Origin: Patella vulgata
Taxonomy: Eukaryota > Mollusca > Gastropoda > Patellidae
DNA length: 64,000 nucleotides
Assembly (NCBI RefSeq): GCF_932274485.2
Contig: NC_065886.2
Location: 47,603,501-47,667,500 of the forward strand
Direction: 5' to 3'
A program made the translations under genes and the position numbers. The notes under the pieces were generated by a model. That model was not told the origin of the DNA, did no database searches, and saw only the letters and a program-made list of their open reading frames with translations. Below, in pieces: positions 1 through 10,029 of this stretch (the first letter of the stretch is position 1; the number at the start of each line of letters is the position of its first letter).

Positions 1-140
1 GACCCTCCGTCCTGCATCACTTACATGGCGGAACCACGCCGGAAAATCTGGATGAACTTTCTCGGTCAATGCAGGGATCGAATACCCGACCTCCAGGCAA
101 GCAACCCAGCGTCTATTACTTTGTAGCTCCTGGAGCACTA
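1..140 (-). repeat. SINE fragment with tRNA-like head
   Basis: The first 25 bases match the body of the SINE found whole at 31557-31814 (reverse orientation). The next ~115 bases, read on the minus strand, contain a tRNA B-box-like stretch (GGTATTCGATCCC), which suggests the tRNA-derived head that the other copy lacks. The rest of the element lies outside the window. Confidence 0.45.
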
Positions 141-160
141 CAAAATCCAGAAAATATATA

Positions 161-1686
161 CTATTCAAAAAAAGTAGGGGATATTTGATTTTTAAGTGTT
201 ATTAAAGTCACCTAATGAAACTGACGAAGAAACAAATGACAAAATGAAATGAAGTTCACATTCATCGATTTATTCCAAATGATCGTTAGACTAAGTAAGG
301 CACAGACTGACCATTATAAGGGTAAAATGATACCCGGGGTCAAACAGCAAAGTTACCACAGCATCACAACCAAGTCAGTAACGGGTAAATCCTCCTCTGT
401 TTGCCAAACAAGCATTGATCGACGTGGCATACTCCTAATGAGACGTCTAAGGTCATTTTGGTCCAGATTGTCCCATTCCTGTTGCAACGCAGTAGCAAGT
501 TCTTGGACATTGGCAGGACGTTGTTGACGTTGACGTAACCTCTGTCCAAGCATGTCCCAGACATGCTCGATGGGGGAGAGGTCGGGACTCAGTGCTGGCC
601 AAGGTAATGTGGTGATGTTCTGTTGTTGGAGGTAACCTGTAACGATCCTGGCCCTGTGACATCTTGCGTTGTCATCCTGGAAGATGAAACAGCGGCTATG
701 ACGTCGTGCGAACGGCACAACATGGACTGCCAAGATGTTGTCCCGGTAGTACTGGCCTGTAACGCGCCCTGCAACAACATGTAAAGCCGTTCTTCCAGCA
801 ACAGTGATGCCTCCCCACACCATAACAGAACCACCCCCAAATCGATCATGTCTGATGACGTTAACGTCTTGGAAGCGCTCGTTTCGACGACGCCACACAC
901 TCCTACGTCGGTCCAAAAAATCAACAGTGAACCTTGACTCATCTGAAAACATCACATTGCTCCAGCGTCGATTATCCCAGTGTTGACGATCCCTACACCA
1001 ACGACGTCTTGCCTGAATGTGATGATCTCTCAAACAAGGGATCACGCGAGGACGTCGGGCGCGAAGGTGACCCCTATGCAGTCGATTCCGAATCGTCTGG
1101 CCACTCACTCTCACACCAGTGTCTGTTTGAAGACGAGCGCTGATCTGATTTGCTGTGATGACACGATTTCTCAAGGCCAAGGTACGGATAAATCGATCCT
1201 GGGCTTGAGTTGTCGCCCTTGGTCGACCTGAGCGTGGTCTGTCCTGTACAGATTGTGTATCACGGTATCTGGACCATAGCCTGCTTATGACAGACTGAGA
1301 AACATTCATCGTCCGCGCCACAACCGCCTGTGTTGTGCCGATCTGTAGCATGCCAAGGGCACGTAACCTTTCATTTTGGGTAAGCCGACGCATATCAAAA
1401 TTTGTTTTCTGGTCACTAAAACAATTAAACTGATGTTTCCACCCTGGAATTCAATGCCACAATGACTGTAACATTCAAAGTCAGAGTCGTGCAAATCTTG
1501 GGTTGGACCCCCATGATGATCCCAAGCATCACCTGCATTCCATGCGGTAGCTATTGGTGCGTTTGGGCGTCACATGTAACTGGAAATGTTTCTTCTGTTA
1601 GGTTCTATAGTGACTTTTTTCGTAGTCATTTGCATATTTTAGTATTATGCCCCCAAAATCAAATATCCCCTATTTTTTTTGAATAG
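161..1686 (-). mobile_element. Tc1-type DNA transposon, copy 1, structurally complete
   Basis: A 1526-bp element bounded by ~32-bp terminal inverted repeats (161-192 and 1655-1686, starting CTATTCAAAAAAA) that differ at about one base. TA dinucleotides lie outside both ends (159-160 and 1687-1688), the target duplication typical of Tc1/mariner. It encloses one intact transposase frame on the minus strand. The nearly identical but damaged sister copy at 14337-15450 indicates recent movement. It lies next to a SINE fragment. Confidence 0.95.
353..1393 (-). CDS. Tc1 family transposase (DD34E), intact frame
   Basis: Cut-and-paste transposase of 346 residues, the usual Tc1 length. Residues ~3-110 form the paired-like DNA-binding region: two helix-turn-helix units joined by a GRPR motif (residues 56-59). 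The catalytic triad is D151 (FSDES), D241 (QDDNAR) and E276 (SPIEH). The 34 residues between D241 and E276 give the DD34E signature. The glycine-rich box and MVWGG motif are at ~186-195. Translation may begin further upstream, because the sister copy has an in-frame extension starting MALNSRVET; copy 1 has 28 extra bases there between two CA dinucleotides. No stop or frameshift lies in the catalytic domain, so the protein could be functional; that is inference. Confidence 0.93.
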   Translation of the reverse strand: MRRLTQNERLRALGMLQIGTTQAVVARTMNVSQSVISRLWSRYRDTQSVQDRPRSGRPRATTQAQDRFIRTLALRNRVITANQISARLQTDTGVRVSGQTIRNRLHRGHLRARRPRVIPCLRDHHIQARRRWCRDRQHWDNRRWSNVMFSDESRFTVDFLDRRRSVWRRRNERFQDVNVIRHDRFGGGSVMVWGGITVAGRTALHVVAGRVTGQYYRDNILAVHVVPFARRHSRCFIFQDDNARCHRARIVTGYLQQQNITTLPWPALSPDLSPIEHVWDMLGQRLRQRQQRPANVQELATALQQEWDNLDQNDLRRLIRSMPRRSMLVWQTEEDLPVTDLVVMLW

Positions 1687-1864
1687 TATACAATTACACC
1701 AATTTTCTTTCGGTTTTTATGGCCAAGTATCATGTAAACCCTACCACTCACCCACCTGTAATCTGATTGCAGATCCGTAATCTACCAAATTTGAGCTGTA
1801 TATCTTCACTAGAAAGGTAAAAATTAGATATCTGAAACTCGAGTAAATTATTGATACATATTTT

Positions 1865-2247
1865 CAGGGGCGCCCCCCCCCCCTCTCAGCTACATAATTT
1901 TTTTTGTAAATCAACACTTTTTATGAGAAAAGTTTCTCGGCCCGTGTGCTTTATCCTTTATCGTCAGATGTGGGGCAGGATGGGCACTCAAAGCACGAGA
2001 TAATGATATAGACATGTGATATCACAATTAATGCTTTGCATCCATGAAATTGAATCACAATGTCATTGTATTAATTCATAATAAAAATTGACGTCAAACG
2101 AGGTGTTGAATTTCTCTGTTTAAAAAGCTCAATGTGTATGTATATACGCCAAAATGACGATAAAGACAATGCGAAAGGGGTGGGGGGGATACATTGTCGC
2201 AGGAACCTGGCAAACCCCCTCTTGCAAAAATTCCTGGATCCGCCCCT
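1865..2247 (+). mobile_element. hAT-like MITE (CAGGGGCG ends)
   Basis: The left end is CAGGGGCG followed by a C run, and the right end is GGATCCGCCCCT, its approximate inverse. A 6-bp direct repeat (tatttt) flanks it at 1859-1864 and 2248-2253; a hAT would normally give 8 bp, so the class is tentative. No coding capacity. A second, truncated copy lies inverted at 22633-22898. The GGGGCGGATCC terminus is common in invertebrate MITEs. Confidence 0.6.
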
Positions 2248-2399
2248 TATTTTGTTCCGAAAACTTGTCGGTAACTCAAGCAACTCAAATGCGCGTATCT
2301 CAGTCAATTTTCAAGCTACAGACCACAAATTTTGCAGTTTTTACTTGTACAATAACATATTTGTTCCAGATATTTTCGAGGGGGTCTTGTTGACATGTA

Positions 2400-2726
2400 A
2401 TTGGCCATTAGTGAGACGAAGAATCCTAGCCTATTTAATTTCAATAATGTCCGTTAATTTCTTCTGGAGTTATGGCCCTTATTTCACTTTATTGCACCTT
2501 GTGAACTCTCTAACGACAAAAGATTATGATCCGATCTGTATGAAATTTATCTTCATCCTTTAAATTAGTGAAATGAAGAATCCTATTAAATTTCAGCAAT
2601 TTCCGTTAATTACGTCTCGAATTATGGCCCTTGTTTCACTTTGTCTAACCCTGTGAACGCTCTATAACAACAAAGGTTATCATCCGACCTGTATGATATT
2701 TATAATAATTTATATGCATTATTTAA
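2400..2726 (-). repeat. ~156-bp satellite core, left part, split by a MITE
   Basis: Two and a half tandem units of ~156 bp (anchors 'ccgttaatt..ttatggccc' near 2449 and 2604). Read on the minus strand they match the satellite at 37380-37865, which ends in the GTGGACGTATAAAA terminus. The array is broken at a TTAA by the MITE at 2727-3243 and resumes at 3248. Confidence 0.75.
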
Positions 2727-3243
2727 AGGGACTGTCCCGATTTGAACAGAGTCTTAAAAAAAATAGTCTGAGTACGTATGAAATTTAAGTTCCAAAATAT
2801 ATTGGAATGGTGTATTTACCTTGTCTCAAAATTTCAGCTCAAAATATTGAGTCGTTTGGACGTGAACTTCAAAACTGCTTATCCGGACACGTAACCCTTT
2901 TAAGATTTCGGGTCAATTTTTTCGTTGGGTGACCCGATAATCGAATCCCGTTCCTTTAGAGGTCTATACAATGAGTAACCAACGTGCTGTACTTGATAAC
3001 GAAAGGGTAAATTTCACCTACACATTATTTTTATAAAATAAAAGTCTGGTTTTATCCAGACACCGCATAATACAGCTCGGGACACCGGTCTCCATTTCCA
3101 GATGAAGACTGACGGGTTTAAGTTGTTTGAAAACGTATCACATATATTGAGTTAGTTGCTCGGCCCTAAGGCAGGGGATTTTAAGGGTGTTTAACAAAAA
3201 ATTAAGCAGTTTTATTCTCCAAAATATTATCGGGATTGGCCCT
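2727..3243 (+). mobile_element. Kolobok-like MITE with TTAA target duplication
   Basis: A 517-bp non-coding element with imperfect TIRs AGGGACTGTCCCGAT / AGGGCCAATCCCGAT and TTAA on both sides (2723-2726, 3244-3247). Taking it out restores the surrounding satellite unit. A TTAA duplication with AGGG ends fits the Kolobok superfamily; piggyBac also duplicates TTAA but begins CCC. Confidence 0.75.
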
Positions 3244-3305
3244 TTAAACTAGCGAAACGAAGAATCCTATTAAATTTTAGTTATTTCCGTTAAATACGTC
3301 TGACG
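3244..3305 (-). repeat. ~156-bp satellite core, continuation
   Basis: Resumes the satellite unit interrupted at 2726 ('gcgaaacgaagaatcctattaaa') and ends near 'aatacgtct'. Confidence 0.6.
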
Positions 3306-4380
3306 CCGTGTTTTAAAGTGACATTTTGATATACAAGAACTTATTTTTGATTTTACCCATTTTCCTTTTCGAGCGGGCGAGAGAATAATTCTCTTGCTCG
3401 TAGGAGTCTTTAGCAGTAGGAGAAAACCGGAGGACCCGGAGAAACCCCACGAGGTTGGCCTTGATATTATGTAAATAACTTAATTAAACATACATTATGC
3501 AAGAGCTAAATCTGATTATTGTAAGTCTTTATTTAGGCTTCAGATGTCATAGAAATTATAAATTAGATCTTTATTTACACAATAAGCACAAAATTAACTC
3601 TGTAGACCCACGGGTGGCTTGGATTCGGCTTGGATTTAAACAGGATTTCATTGATTGATTAAATTTTTAAATGGCGTCGTAAGCTGAGATTAACCGTTAC
3701 GTTGACGTCATACTCCCGGAAATTTTAGATCGAGGCTGAATGATAGAGTGTACGAAGCGAGGCCGCTGTTGAGCGAGGCCGCATATGTCGGTCAATTTGA
3801 TTGAAAGTTCGATATATCCGGCCTTGATATTATGTTTATTTGTGGTTAAAATGAGAGTTTGGATGTCGGTATTATACGCTCTTTTGTCACTTGCGTTTAC
3901 AGAAAAATTATGGAAAAGGGTAAACATCGCAGCTAACATCACCCCAGTTGAATTGCAGCCCCATTGGATCACTGTTTCCTATTTCAATTTGTCTGCTTCT
4001 GGAGTACACGCAGGCTAACAAGATTGAAGAAGTCGGCTATAATTATGTCTCATTGATTTGGTCCATTCGTTTAAAACTTTCGCTTCTTATCTATATAATA
4101 AAAGTCCTACTTTTAATTTGTAGTAAAAATAAATGTGATACGAATTGAAAACGTTACTTGATAATCGAGATTATGTAGGTGGAGTTAACGCCTGTCAATC
4201 AAACGGCCTGCATTCTCGGAGATAACTTTGTTCAGAATAAAGTAATTTGACTGAAATTTTCAATATATTCTTCTTTTATCATCTATTTTTGAAATGTTAT
4301 AGCAAGAATGGCCAACTCTCTATTAAAATCTCCCATAATGTATCTTTAAATGAACCTGTCCATAATACCATAACATAATG
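3306..4380. other. Intergenic, SINE body fragment at 3395-3462
   Basis: AT-rich DNA with no supported gene. Positions 3395-3462 hold a piece of the tRNA-derived SINE body ('agtctttagcag..ggaggacccggag'). Short open frames at 3697-4148 have no recognisable motif and are not called. Confidence 0.5.
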
Positions 4381-4436
4381 TATTGGACGTTAAATCTATA
4401 ATAAACAACAACAACAACAATGGTTGTCATTCTTTG

Positions 4437-4468
4437 CTTGATAAAGACGAGAAAATACTCGTCGAAAC
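4437..4468 (+). other. Hammerhead-like motif (degenerate), Penelope 3' end type
   Basis: CTTGATAA, then a perfect 6-bp stem GACGAG/CTCGTC with an AAAATA loop, then GAAAC. Penelope-like retroelements carry hammerhead ribozymes in their terminal repeats with this layout. The first box departs from CUGANGA, so self-cleavage is doubtful. No Penelope coding sequence is adjacent. Confidence 0.4.
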
Positions 4469-4786
4469 GTCGCCAGAAATAAATCTTTTAAGTAACTTGT
4501 ATATAATTGGTGTCATGTGTTATGTTGTGCTTTGTTTGTCTTTTATACTTTTCAAAAATAAAACCATTTCCAGATATTGTGTTTATATTTAATAATTTTA
4601 TCATGTAAAAAAGGTTAATTATGCCTATAAATATATTGATAACAGAAGTGGTTGGGGGTTGTATGACGCATCTGAATATGTGTGTTAATAAAATGACGCA
4701 TTTTATGTAAAATGTTGGGCATCCCTCGCTTAGATTAACAACTTTCAATCACCAAATGGGACTACTTCACAATCATAAAATTTCAT

Positions 4787-4794
4787 TGACGTCA
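4787..4794. promoter_or_regulatory. CRE-like palindrome TGACGTCA
   Basis: A perfect cAMP-response-element palindrome 134 bp upstream of the TATA box of the FAM181-like gene. A single motif; use is unproven. Confidence 0.3.
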
Positions 4795-4844
4795 AGCTGA
4801 CAGTGGAAACCTATACAGTTGAAGATCACAAAAGCCTTGAGGTT

Positions 4845-4851
4845 ACATTCC
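4845..4851 (+). promoter_or_regulatory. TEAD (M-CAT) motif ACATTCC
   Basis: Matches the TEAD core CATTCC and lies 77 bp upstream of the TATA box of a gene whose product should bind TEAD. Chance occurrence is quite possible. Confidence 0.25.
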
Positions 4852-4927
4852 CACGGTGCATTGGACCGTTAACACAATGAATACTCACAATGGGGTCTAA
4901 TATTGTGTAGAAATCGAGTAGTCGACA

Positions 4928-4935
4928 TATAAATA
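4928..4935 (+). promoter_or_regulatory. TATA box of the FAM181-like gene
   Basis: TATAAATA, 228 bases before the chosen ATG. A start near 4960 would give a 5' UTR of about 195 bases, including the pyrimidine-rich stretch at 4964-4975. Confidence 0.55.
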
Positions 4936-5155
4936 GGATATTGCATTGTGAAGCCCCACCCCTTTTCTACTCGTCTTAACCCTATCGTTTCAAGCAAACA
5001 AAACAAGTGTTAACAGGCTTGGTCCTACATAGGGTATAATGCTATTAGCATATCTTCAAATAAACAAAAACTACAGTGTAGACGAGAAATAGACGAAGTT
5101 ATATTTGAAGTGTGACTTATTTAGACCGAAACAGATAAACCAAGAAAATAGTGAA

Positions 5156-5977
5156 ATGGGAAAGGATGGGGATGCAGCTAGTTTGTTGAACTTTGTTGAT
5201 TTGGCCTCCAATAACCTGAAACTAGCATTAGACAAGACGTGTAAATTCAAACGACGGATTAATCACCGGAAATATCTACAGAAGCAGTTGAAGAAGCAAT
5301 GTGGACCTAAGCGAAGCGAAGAAACGATGTCCTACAAAATACGATGTGCAGCAAAGAAAGCATCGCCAATTGGGCTTCCTTTGCAAGTTAAATCACTCCA
5401 AGCACTGTTTGACCCGACCACATTTCAAAACCATTATTGTACAGAGTTGAATTACAAGACTTGTGCTTCAAAAACTCCTATGCGAAATAGAAATCTACCA
5501 GCATCTTTTTTTGTGGAGCCCGGGATGAACAGAACGGTAACGGATTTTCATTTCCAAAACGATCATGTTCGCCAGAATTGTGAATTGCAATCTGTTACAC
5601 TGGAGCCCGGATTAGGACAAAGTGATGTAAACGAAATAACAGATATAACAGATAAATGGACAGATTCAACATCAGAAACTGTTATTTCTACAAACAGTAT
5701 CGAAACGTTAACTCATCCACAATGTAGCATGTTAGACACAATTACGCCATTAAACAATGCATACATACCTTCAAATCCATGTTTTCCAAAGGACGAATAT
5801 CAAAACATACTTATATTCCAACAACGAGATAGAGAGATGATAAATGACATAACAGAACAAAATTTTGGATCCCAAGGTCTTCCAACCTTTCCTCAGGCAT
5901 TTTCAAAGAACAGATTGTATGATTGCGGTTTTATGTCTTCGCAGCGATTTCATATTGATTTTAGCAACTCTATATAG
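5156..5977 (+). CDS. FAM181-like TEAD-binding protein, single exon
   Basis: 273 residues. The ATG at 5156 is chosen because its context is favourable (G at -3, G at +4) and the frame upstream has no earlier ATG. Residues 9-48 ([26 protein letters not shown]) match the conserved N-terminal block of vertebrate FAM181A/B as I recall it: a short acidic/hydrophobic helix followed by a basic stretch. Residues 109-122 ([14 protein letters not shown]) closely resemble the omega-loop of YAP (MRLRKLPDSFF) that docks on TEAD; vertebrate FAM181 proteins are known to bind TEAD through such a loop. The C-terminal ~150 residues are Ser/Thr/Asn-rich and look disordered. No signal peptide or membrane segment. 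Likely nuclear, a TEAD cofactor or competitor of YAP (inference). A single coding exon fits the family. No retrocopy signs, since it has its own TATA box and poly(A) signal. Confidence 0.82.
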   Translation: MGKDGDAASLLNFVDLASNNLKLALDKTCKFKRRINHRKYLQKQLKKQCGPKRSEETMSYKIRCAAKKASPIGLPLQVKSLQALFDPTTFQNHYCTELNYKTCASKTPMRNRNLPASFFVEPGMNRTVTDFHFQNDHVRQNCELQSVTLEPGLGQSDVNEITDITDKWTDSTSETVISTNSIETLTHPQCSMLDTITPLNNAYIPSNPCFPKDEYQNILIFQQRDREMINDITEQNFGSQGLPTFPQAFSKNRLYDCGFMSSQRFHIDFSNSI

Positions 5978-6031
5978 AATTTGTGTTTATATTGGAATAT
6001 TTAATTGGCCAGTTAATTGTAACAGACTGTA

Positions 6032-6037
6032 AATAAA
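6032..6037 (+). terminator. Poly(A) signal of the FAM181-like gene
   Basis: AATAAA 55 bases after the stop codon, giving a short 3' UTR. Confidence 0.6.
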
Positions 6038-6824
6038 TACTTCTCGAGTACCCTATAGCGTATGTTGTATGTAGAAACACCGTATTCGACATCGTTTGAT
6101 ATACACAGTTAGCCAATGAAATAGTACAACTTGACAATTTTAATCTTGAATGTTTACTAAAAGCGCCAGAGGGTGTTATGCTAGCGCTGCACGCTAACAC
6201 AAAATGCGCCCAATGGCAGCCGTTCATTCAGGGGTTCTGAATTCATTTTCGTTTCGTCAATTCTCCCCGTAATTAAGTTAATAATTGGTTGATGAGATTG
6301 ACTGTTACATCTCCATATGATGACGAATGAATTGCTTAAGTGGCGCTTAGTAACTGGATGAGAATAACACATGTATCTTGATCAGCATATCCACATGTGC
6401 AAGACGTCCTTAATGCCCCCACCCCACCCCCAGACAAGTTACACTAGATTTTACAACTCAGATTGTCACGGTGTGCCACAAGGAAATGTTCGACACCGAT
6501 TTTGTGCTTGTACTTTGTTCAACGGTGACCTTTGATCTACTCAAAAGTGGGTTAGTCAATTCTGTGGTATAAAACCAATTCTGCAGGAAATGTTAACTGT
6601 GCCCCCCCCCCCCCTCCTGGCAATGTCCCCAAAGGCATAACTGAGAAACACATTTCATTAAATCAAATAATAACGGACAGAATCAAAATCATGTATAAAG
6701 ATGGCTGAGCAGTGGATTGTTAGTATGTCTCCAAACACATTTCATTCAATCATTTTTCTAAAGAGGTTGCACGTATAGAGGTCATTAGCAGTTGGAGGAA
6801 ACTGGAGACCACCCACATAACAAT
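6038..6824. other. Intergenic, no gene seen
   Basis: Contains C-rich runs near 6417 and 6601 and a short SINE body fragment at ~6778-6816 ('gtcattagcag..ggaggaaactgg'). Nothing else recognised. Confidence 0.5.
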
Positions 6825-7121
6825 ATGATGTTAAATTTACGTTACATTTACGTAAAAATGGTCAGTCAGTTTACCATCATTTTGCTCATCTTTTTAACGA
6901 TGATATTACGTCAGGAAATGACGTTAATCTAACGTGAAATTTACATCATTTTTACGTTAGATTTACGCCAGAAAATAACGTAAATATAACGTTAAAATGA
7001 TGTAAACTTTACGTTAGATTAACGTCATTTCCTGACGTTAAATTGTCGTTAAAAGGATGAGCAAAATGATGGAAATCTAACCGACCATTATAACGTAAAT
7101 CTAACAGTAAATAAACATCAT
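6825..7121. mobile_element. Foldback (long inverted repeat) element
   Basis: Two arms of ~140 bp that are near reverse complements (roughly 85% by eye), centred near 6973. The outer ends are ATGATGTT at 6825 and the inverse ending CATCAT at 7121. The arms are full of ACGTTA/TAACGT blocks. No coding capacity. Typical of foldback MITEs; the single-stranded form would make a long hairpin. Confidence 0.85.
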
Positions 7122-7351
7122 TTTCGTCTGCAATTCTAATGTCAAATTTTGATGATCAATGTTACTAAAATATAACCAACCATTAAAACCTTTAAAATTA
7201 TTCATTATTTGCGGCAGTAAATGGAAAGTACAGTCAACCAATAATCAAATTTTCTTTACCCATGGGAGGGGCAAGAAGTTGAGTGGTCCAACGTGTGCGC
7301 TTTAGATCATAAGGTCTGTCATTGAGTCAAGTGGTTTAGTTTCACGCCCAA

Positions 7352-7490
7352 CTTGAACACGGGTTTTCTCTGGGTCCTCCTACTACTAAAGATTCCTGGT
7401 GCGAGTGAATTATTCAACTTGAATTGAATCACTTAGTCCTAAAGGACAGTTTATGTCTATTGGATGTTACACCCCATTTCTCTCTATCTA
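7352..7490 (+). repeat. tRNA-derived SINE fragment (body and tail)
   Basis: Matches the SINE at 36605-36879 in opposite orientation, without the tRNA head: body 'tctgggtcctcc..aagattcct' and tail ending 'caccccatttctctc'. Confidence 0.65.
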
Positions 7491-7651
7491 CCCATAACCA
7501 GTCAGAATTCTAAATGTATTGCACAGAAAAGTTAAAAATCTAGCACAACAAAATATACTATAAGTATGTATACATGTAGGCTACTTTATTTAAAAGACAA
7601 AAATATAATGTTATAAAATACAAAATACACATTTAAATATTACCAGTTTAC

Positions 7652-7890
7652 ATGTATATCCACAGCTGTTTGAGAAATGAAGACGGGCATATGCCACACA
7701 GTGTGCTATCAGGGAAATTTTGTCTGGACAGCAGAGCCACGGCGTACTCTTATATAAAATTCCAACTGCCAAGGGATCTTTCACACACACACCAGAGTGT
7801 ACACAGTACCTTGGTTTTTTTTTGTCCCATCCGTATGACTAGTCAGCCATCCATGTCGGGTCCTCTGTCCGGCATCATTGACAAGGGAAA
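7652..7890 (-). repeat. SINE of the GGTTTTTCGTCCC family, diverged
   Basis: Matches the complete copy at 31557-31814 in reverse orientation (CTGGACAGC..CGGCGTACTCTTATA, then TTTGTCCCATCCG, then CATTGACAAGGG). Diverged; the open frame across it is incidental. Confidence 0.7.
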
Positions 7891-7899
7891 ATGTTAAGA

Positions 7900-8836
7900 A
7901 AAAGGTCTACATTGCCATGTGTCTATTCATTTAGGTGATAATGACATCGCCGCGACACCGTCACCTGTGGATATACATGTATACCGCAGAATAATTAGAA
8001 ATTGTTCAATATTAGAAGAATCGGTAAAAATTTTGACAGGAGGTTTTTTTTTCAAAAGCGCCTGGTTTGGAACGATAATCATTTAAAAGACAAAGGAAAC
8101 GCGTTAATAAGTCATTAAAAGACAGATATAAAGATAAATTCGTGGGCTCTCCTGACATTAATATACCTAAATGATTTTTTACAGGACCGCGGTGCACTTC
8201 TAAAATCACCAGGATGAAGAAATATAGTATAAGAAGACTTCTGAGTTGGCCACGAGGCCGTTAAATGAACATTTTTAAATCAGCCTCTAAAATATTCTTT
8301 TATTTGGATGTTTGGCTGTTTATTTTATAAACTGATTTTATTTTAATGCACTTTTAAATCTTTGTTAATTTCTTTTAAAACCCCTTTTTTTTATGTTACA
8401 ATATATGCTCTTAAAGTGTAATATTGTATGAATAAACTATAGCGGGGGAATCTATAATAACTTGTTTTCCTTATTTTAACTTCGTCGTCTTGGAAACTCA
8501 CTGCAAAGTCCAACAAGACTATAAAATCTATTTATCGGTTGTAAAGGGAGATAACTGCATAAATATTTCAATTTTCTGCAAATTATCGAATACTCGTTGC
8601 AATTGCTATACCGATGTGCTCCTAATTGACGATATTAGGTTTGTATTTTATAATATTGGGTAGTATTTGATAAGCATTTGATAGTATTGGGTTTATATTT
8701 ACTTGATTTGGGTGATATATATAGAGGCAAATGGGACAGTCATACATCGGTAATCACATTTAAAGTACATGTCCCACGATATATCTCACTATTTTTGAAA
8801 AAATAAGTAATATGCTTATTTTGCACCATTATGTGA
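7900..8836. other. Intergenic, no gene seen
   Basis: AT-rich sequence with T runs. No recognisable repeat or coding signal apart from a small 'gtattgggt' repetition at 8655-8715. Confidence 0.5.
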
Positions 8837-8943
8837 TGGATAATGACCGAAGATTGTCCATTATGTACATAGAAAGAACAACTGAGGGGCGTTAGCCCCG
8901 ACGTTTTTCTTAATACATAATGGACAGTCTGAGGCTATTATCC
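8837..8943. repeat. 107-bp palindromic hairpin element
   Basis: The left arm TGGATAATGACC..TGTCCATTATGTA is inverted in the right arm ..ATACATAATGGACA..CTATTATCCA. The centre carries a perfect GGGGC-GTTA-GCCCC hairpin. Probably a short palindromic MITE. Confidence 0.7.
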
Positions 8944-9149
8944 AACTTAAAACATAGCACCATAGAGATACAAATAATCGATAGTTTTCTAAAACAACAA
9001 TCCATAAAATAATGGATATATTCCTAAAACAACATGCACGTGCTCATGAATGCATGTGACAAAACACTCCAGTAATACAATGCAAGCATATACAGTCCAA
9101 AATATTCGACATGGAGACGACGTGTTTATAACACAGTCGAAAACAAATA

Positions 9150-9794
9150 TTAATTTGAACGTTTTTTAAAATCGGATAAAAATTGTGACCTGTATGGGTT
9201 ACAGGCTCAAAACACTATGGGGGTGGTCGATAGTCAGTCCCTAACGTCCCGAATTGACAGAATTCCAATCAAGTGATACGGAATTCAGTCCTGTCACAGT
9301 TCTGCCAGTCCCGGGAGCTGAGGTGGTGTGAGTAGAATCGTTACGTATTTTAAGTAACAAATATGTTACAGCTGCCATGATTGGTTGAGATATTTTTTAT
9401 GCAGTCGGCACATGCGTTGTACTCTGAAATTTTTCTTTTCACTCGATTGACACTATTTTCGGAATTGAGAGGATTTAATTCCGGAACGTCCAATCGAGTA
9501 TCCGAAATTTGTTTTCAATCAGGGGCCATAATCAAGGAAGTTACGGTCCGATATGCGCCAATATCGCAAGGAAACGAGATCTTTGGGTTATAAACACACA
9601 TGTTCAGTTTCATCAAAATAGGCTAATAATTGTGACCTCTAGTGTGTACAGTCAGGGGCCATAATCCATAAAGTTACCGTCCCATACAAGCCAATATCAA
9701 AAGGATTCGAGATCTTTGGGATATATACCTATATTTCAAGTTATGACCCGTAGAGTGTCCACCAAGAAGGTGTGAAAATGTGGGCGTATAAAAA
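9150..9794 (+). mobile_element. Satellite-cored TIR element, right part
   Basis: Degenerate units of the ~330-bp repeat ('aggggccataatc..gttacggtccgatatgcg..gatctttggg') at ~9510-9760, ending in the terminus GAAAATGTGGGCGTATAAAA at 9774-9793. The left terminus and the GTCY microsatellite are missing. Confidence 0.7.
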
Positions 9795-10029
9795 CGTATT
9801 ATCGATCTAGTGCCGAACGTACTATTAAACGGACAAGTGACATAAAACGGACAAGTGACATAAAACGGACGGATTTAAGTGTAGACAAACACGTGAAATC
9901 AACATTCGGTCATGTGACATTTCGGTAACTATAAGCTTTTAAGGTAATTTCAGAGAATAAATTATCCCAAAATACATGCTCATTTTTCAGATAAGTGTCT
10001 ATTATTGGTAAACCAGTCCATTTTTTTCA

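Noticed and set aside
804-1231. Plus-strand open frames across the Tc1 copy
   Set aside because: Shadows of the minus-strand transposase; the same frames recur at 14821-15248.
2132-2563. 143-residue frame
   Set aside because: Spans a MITE end and satellite units; composition is that of repeats.
4383-4592. 69-residue frame near 4.4 kb
   Set aside because: Covers an AAC run and the hammerhead-like motif; no homology recognised.
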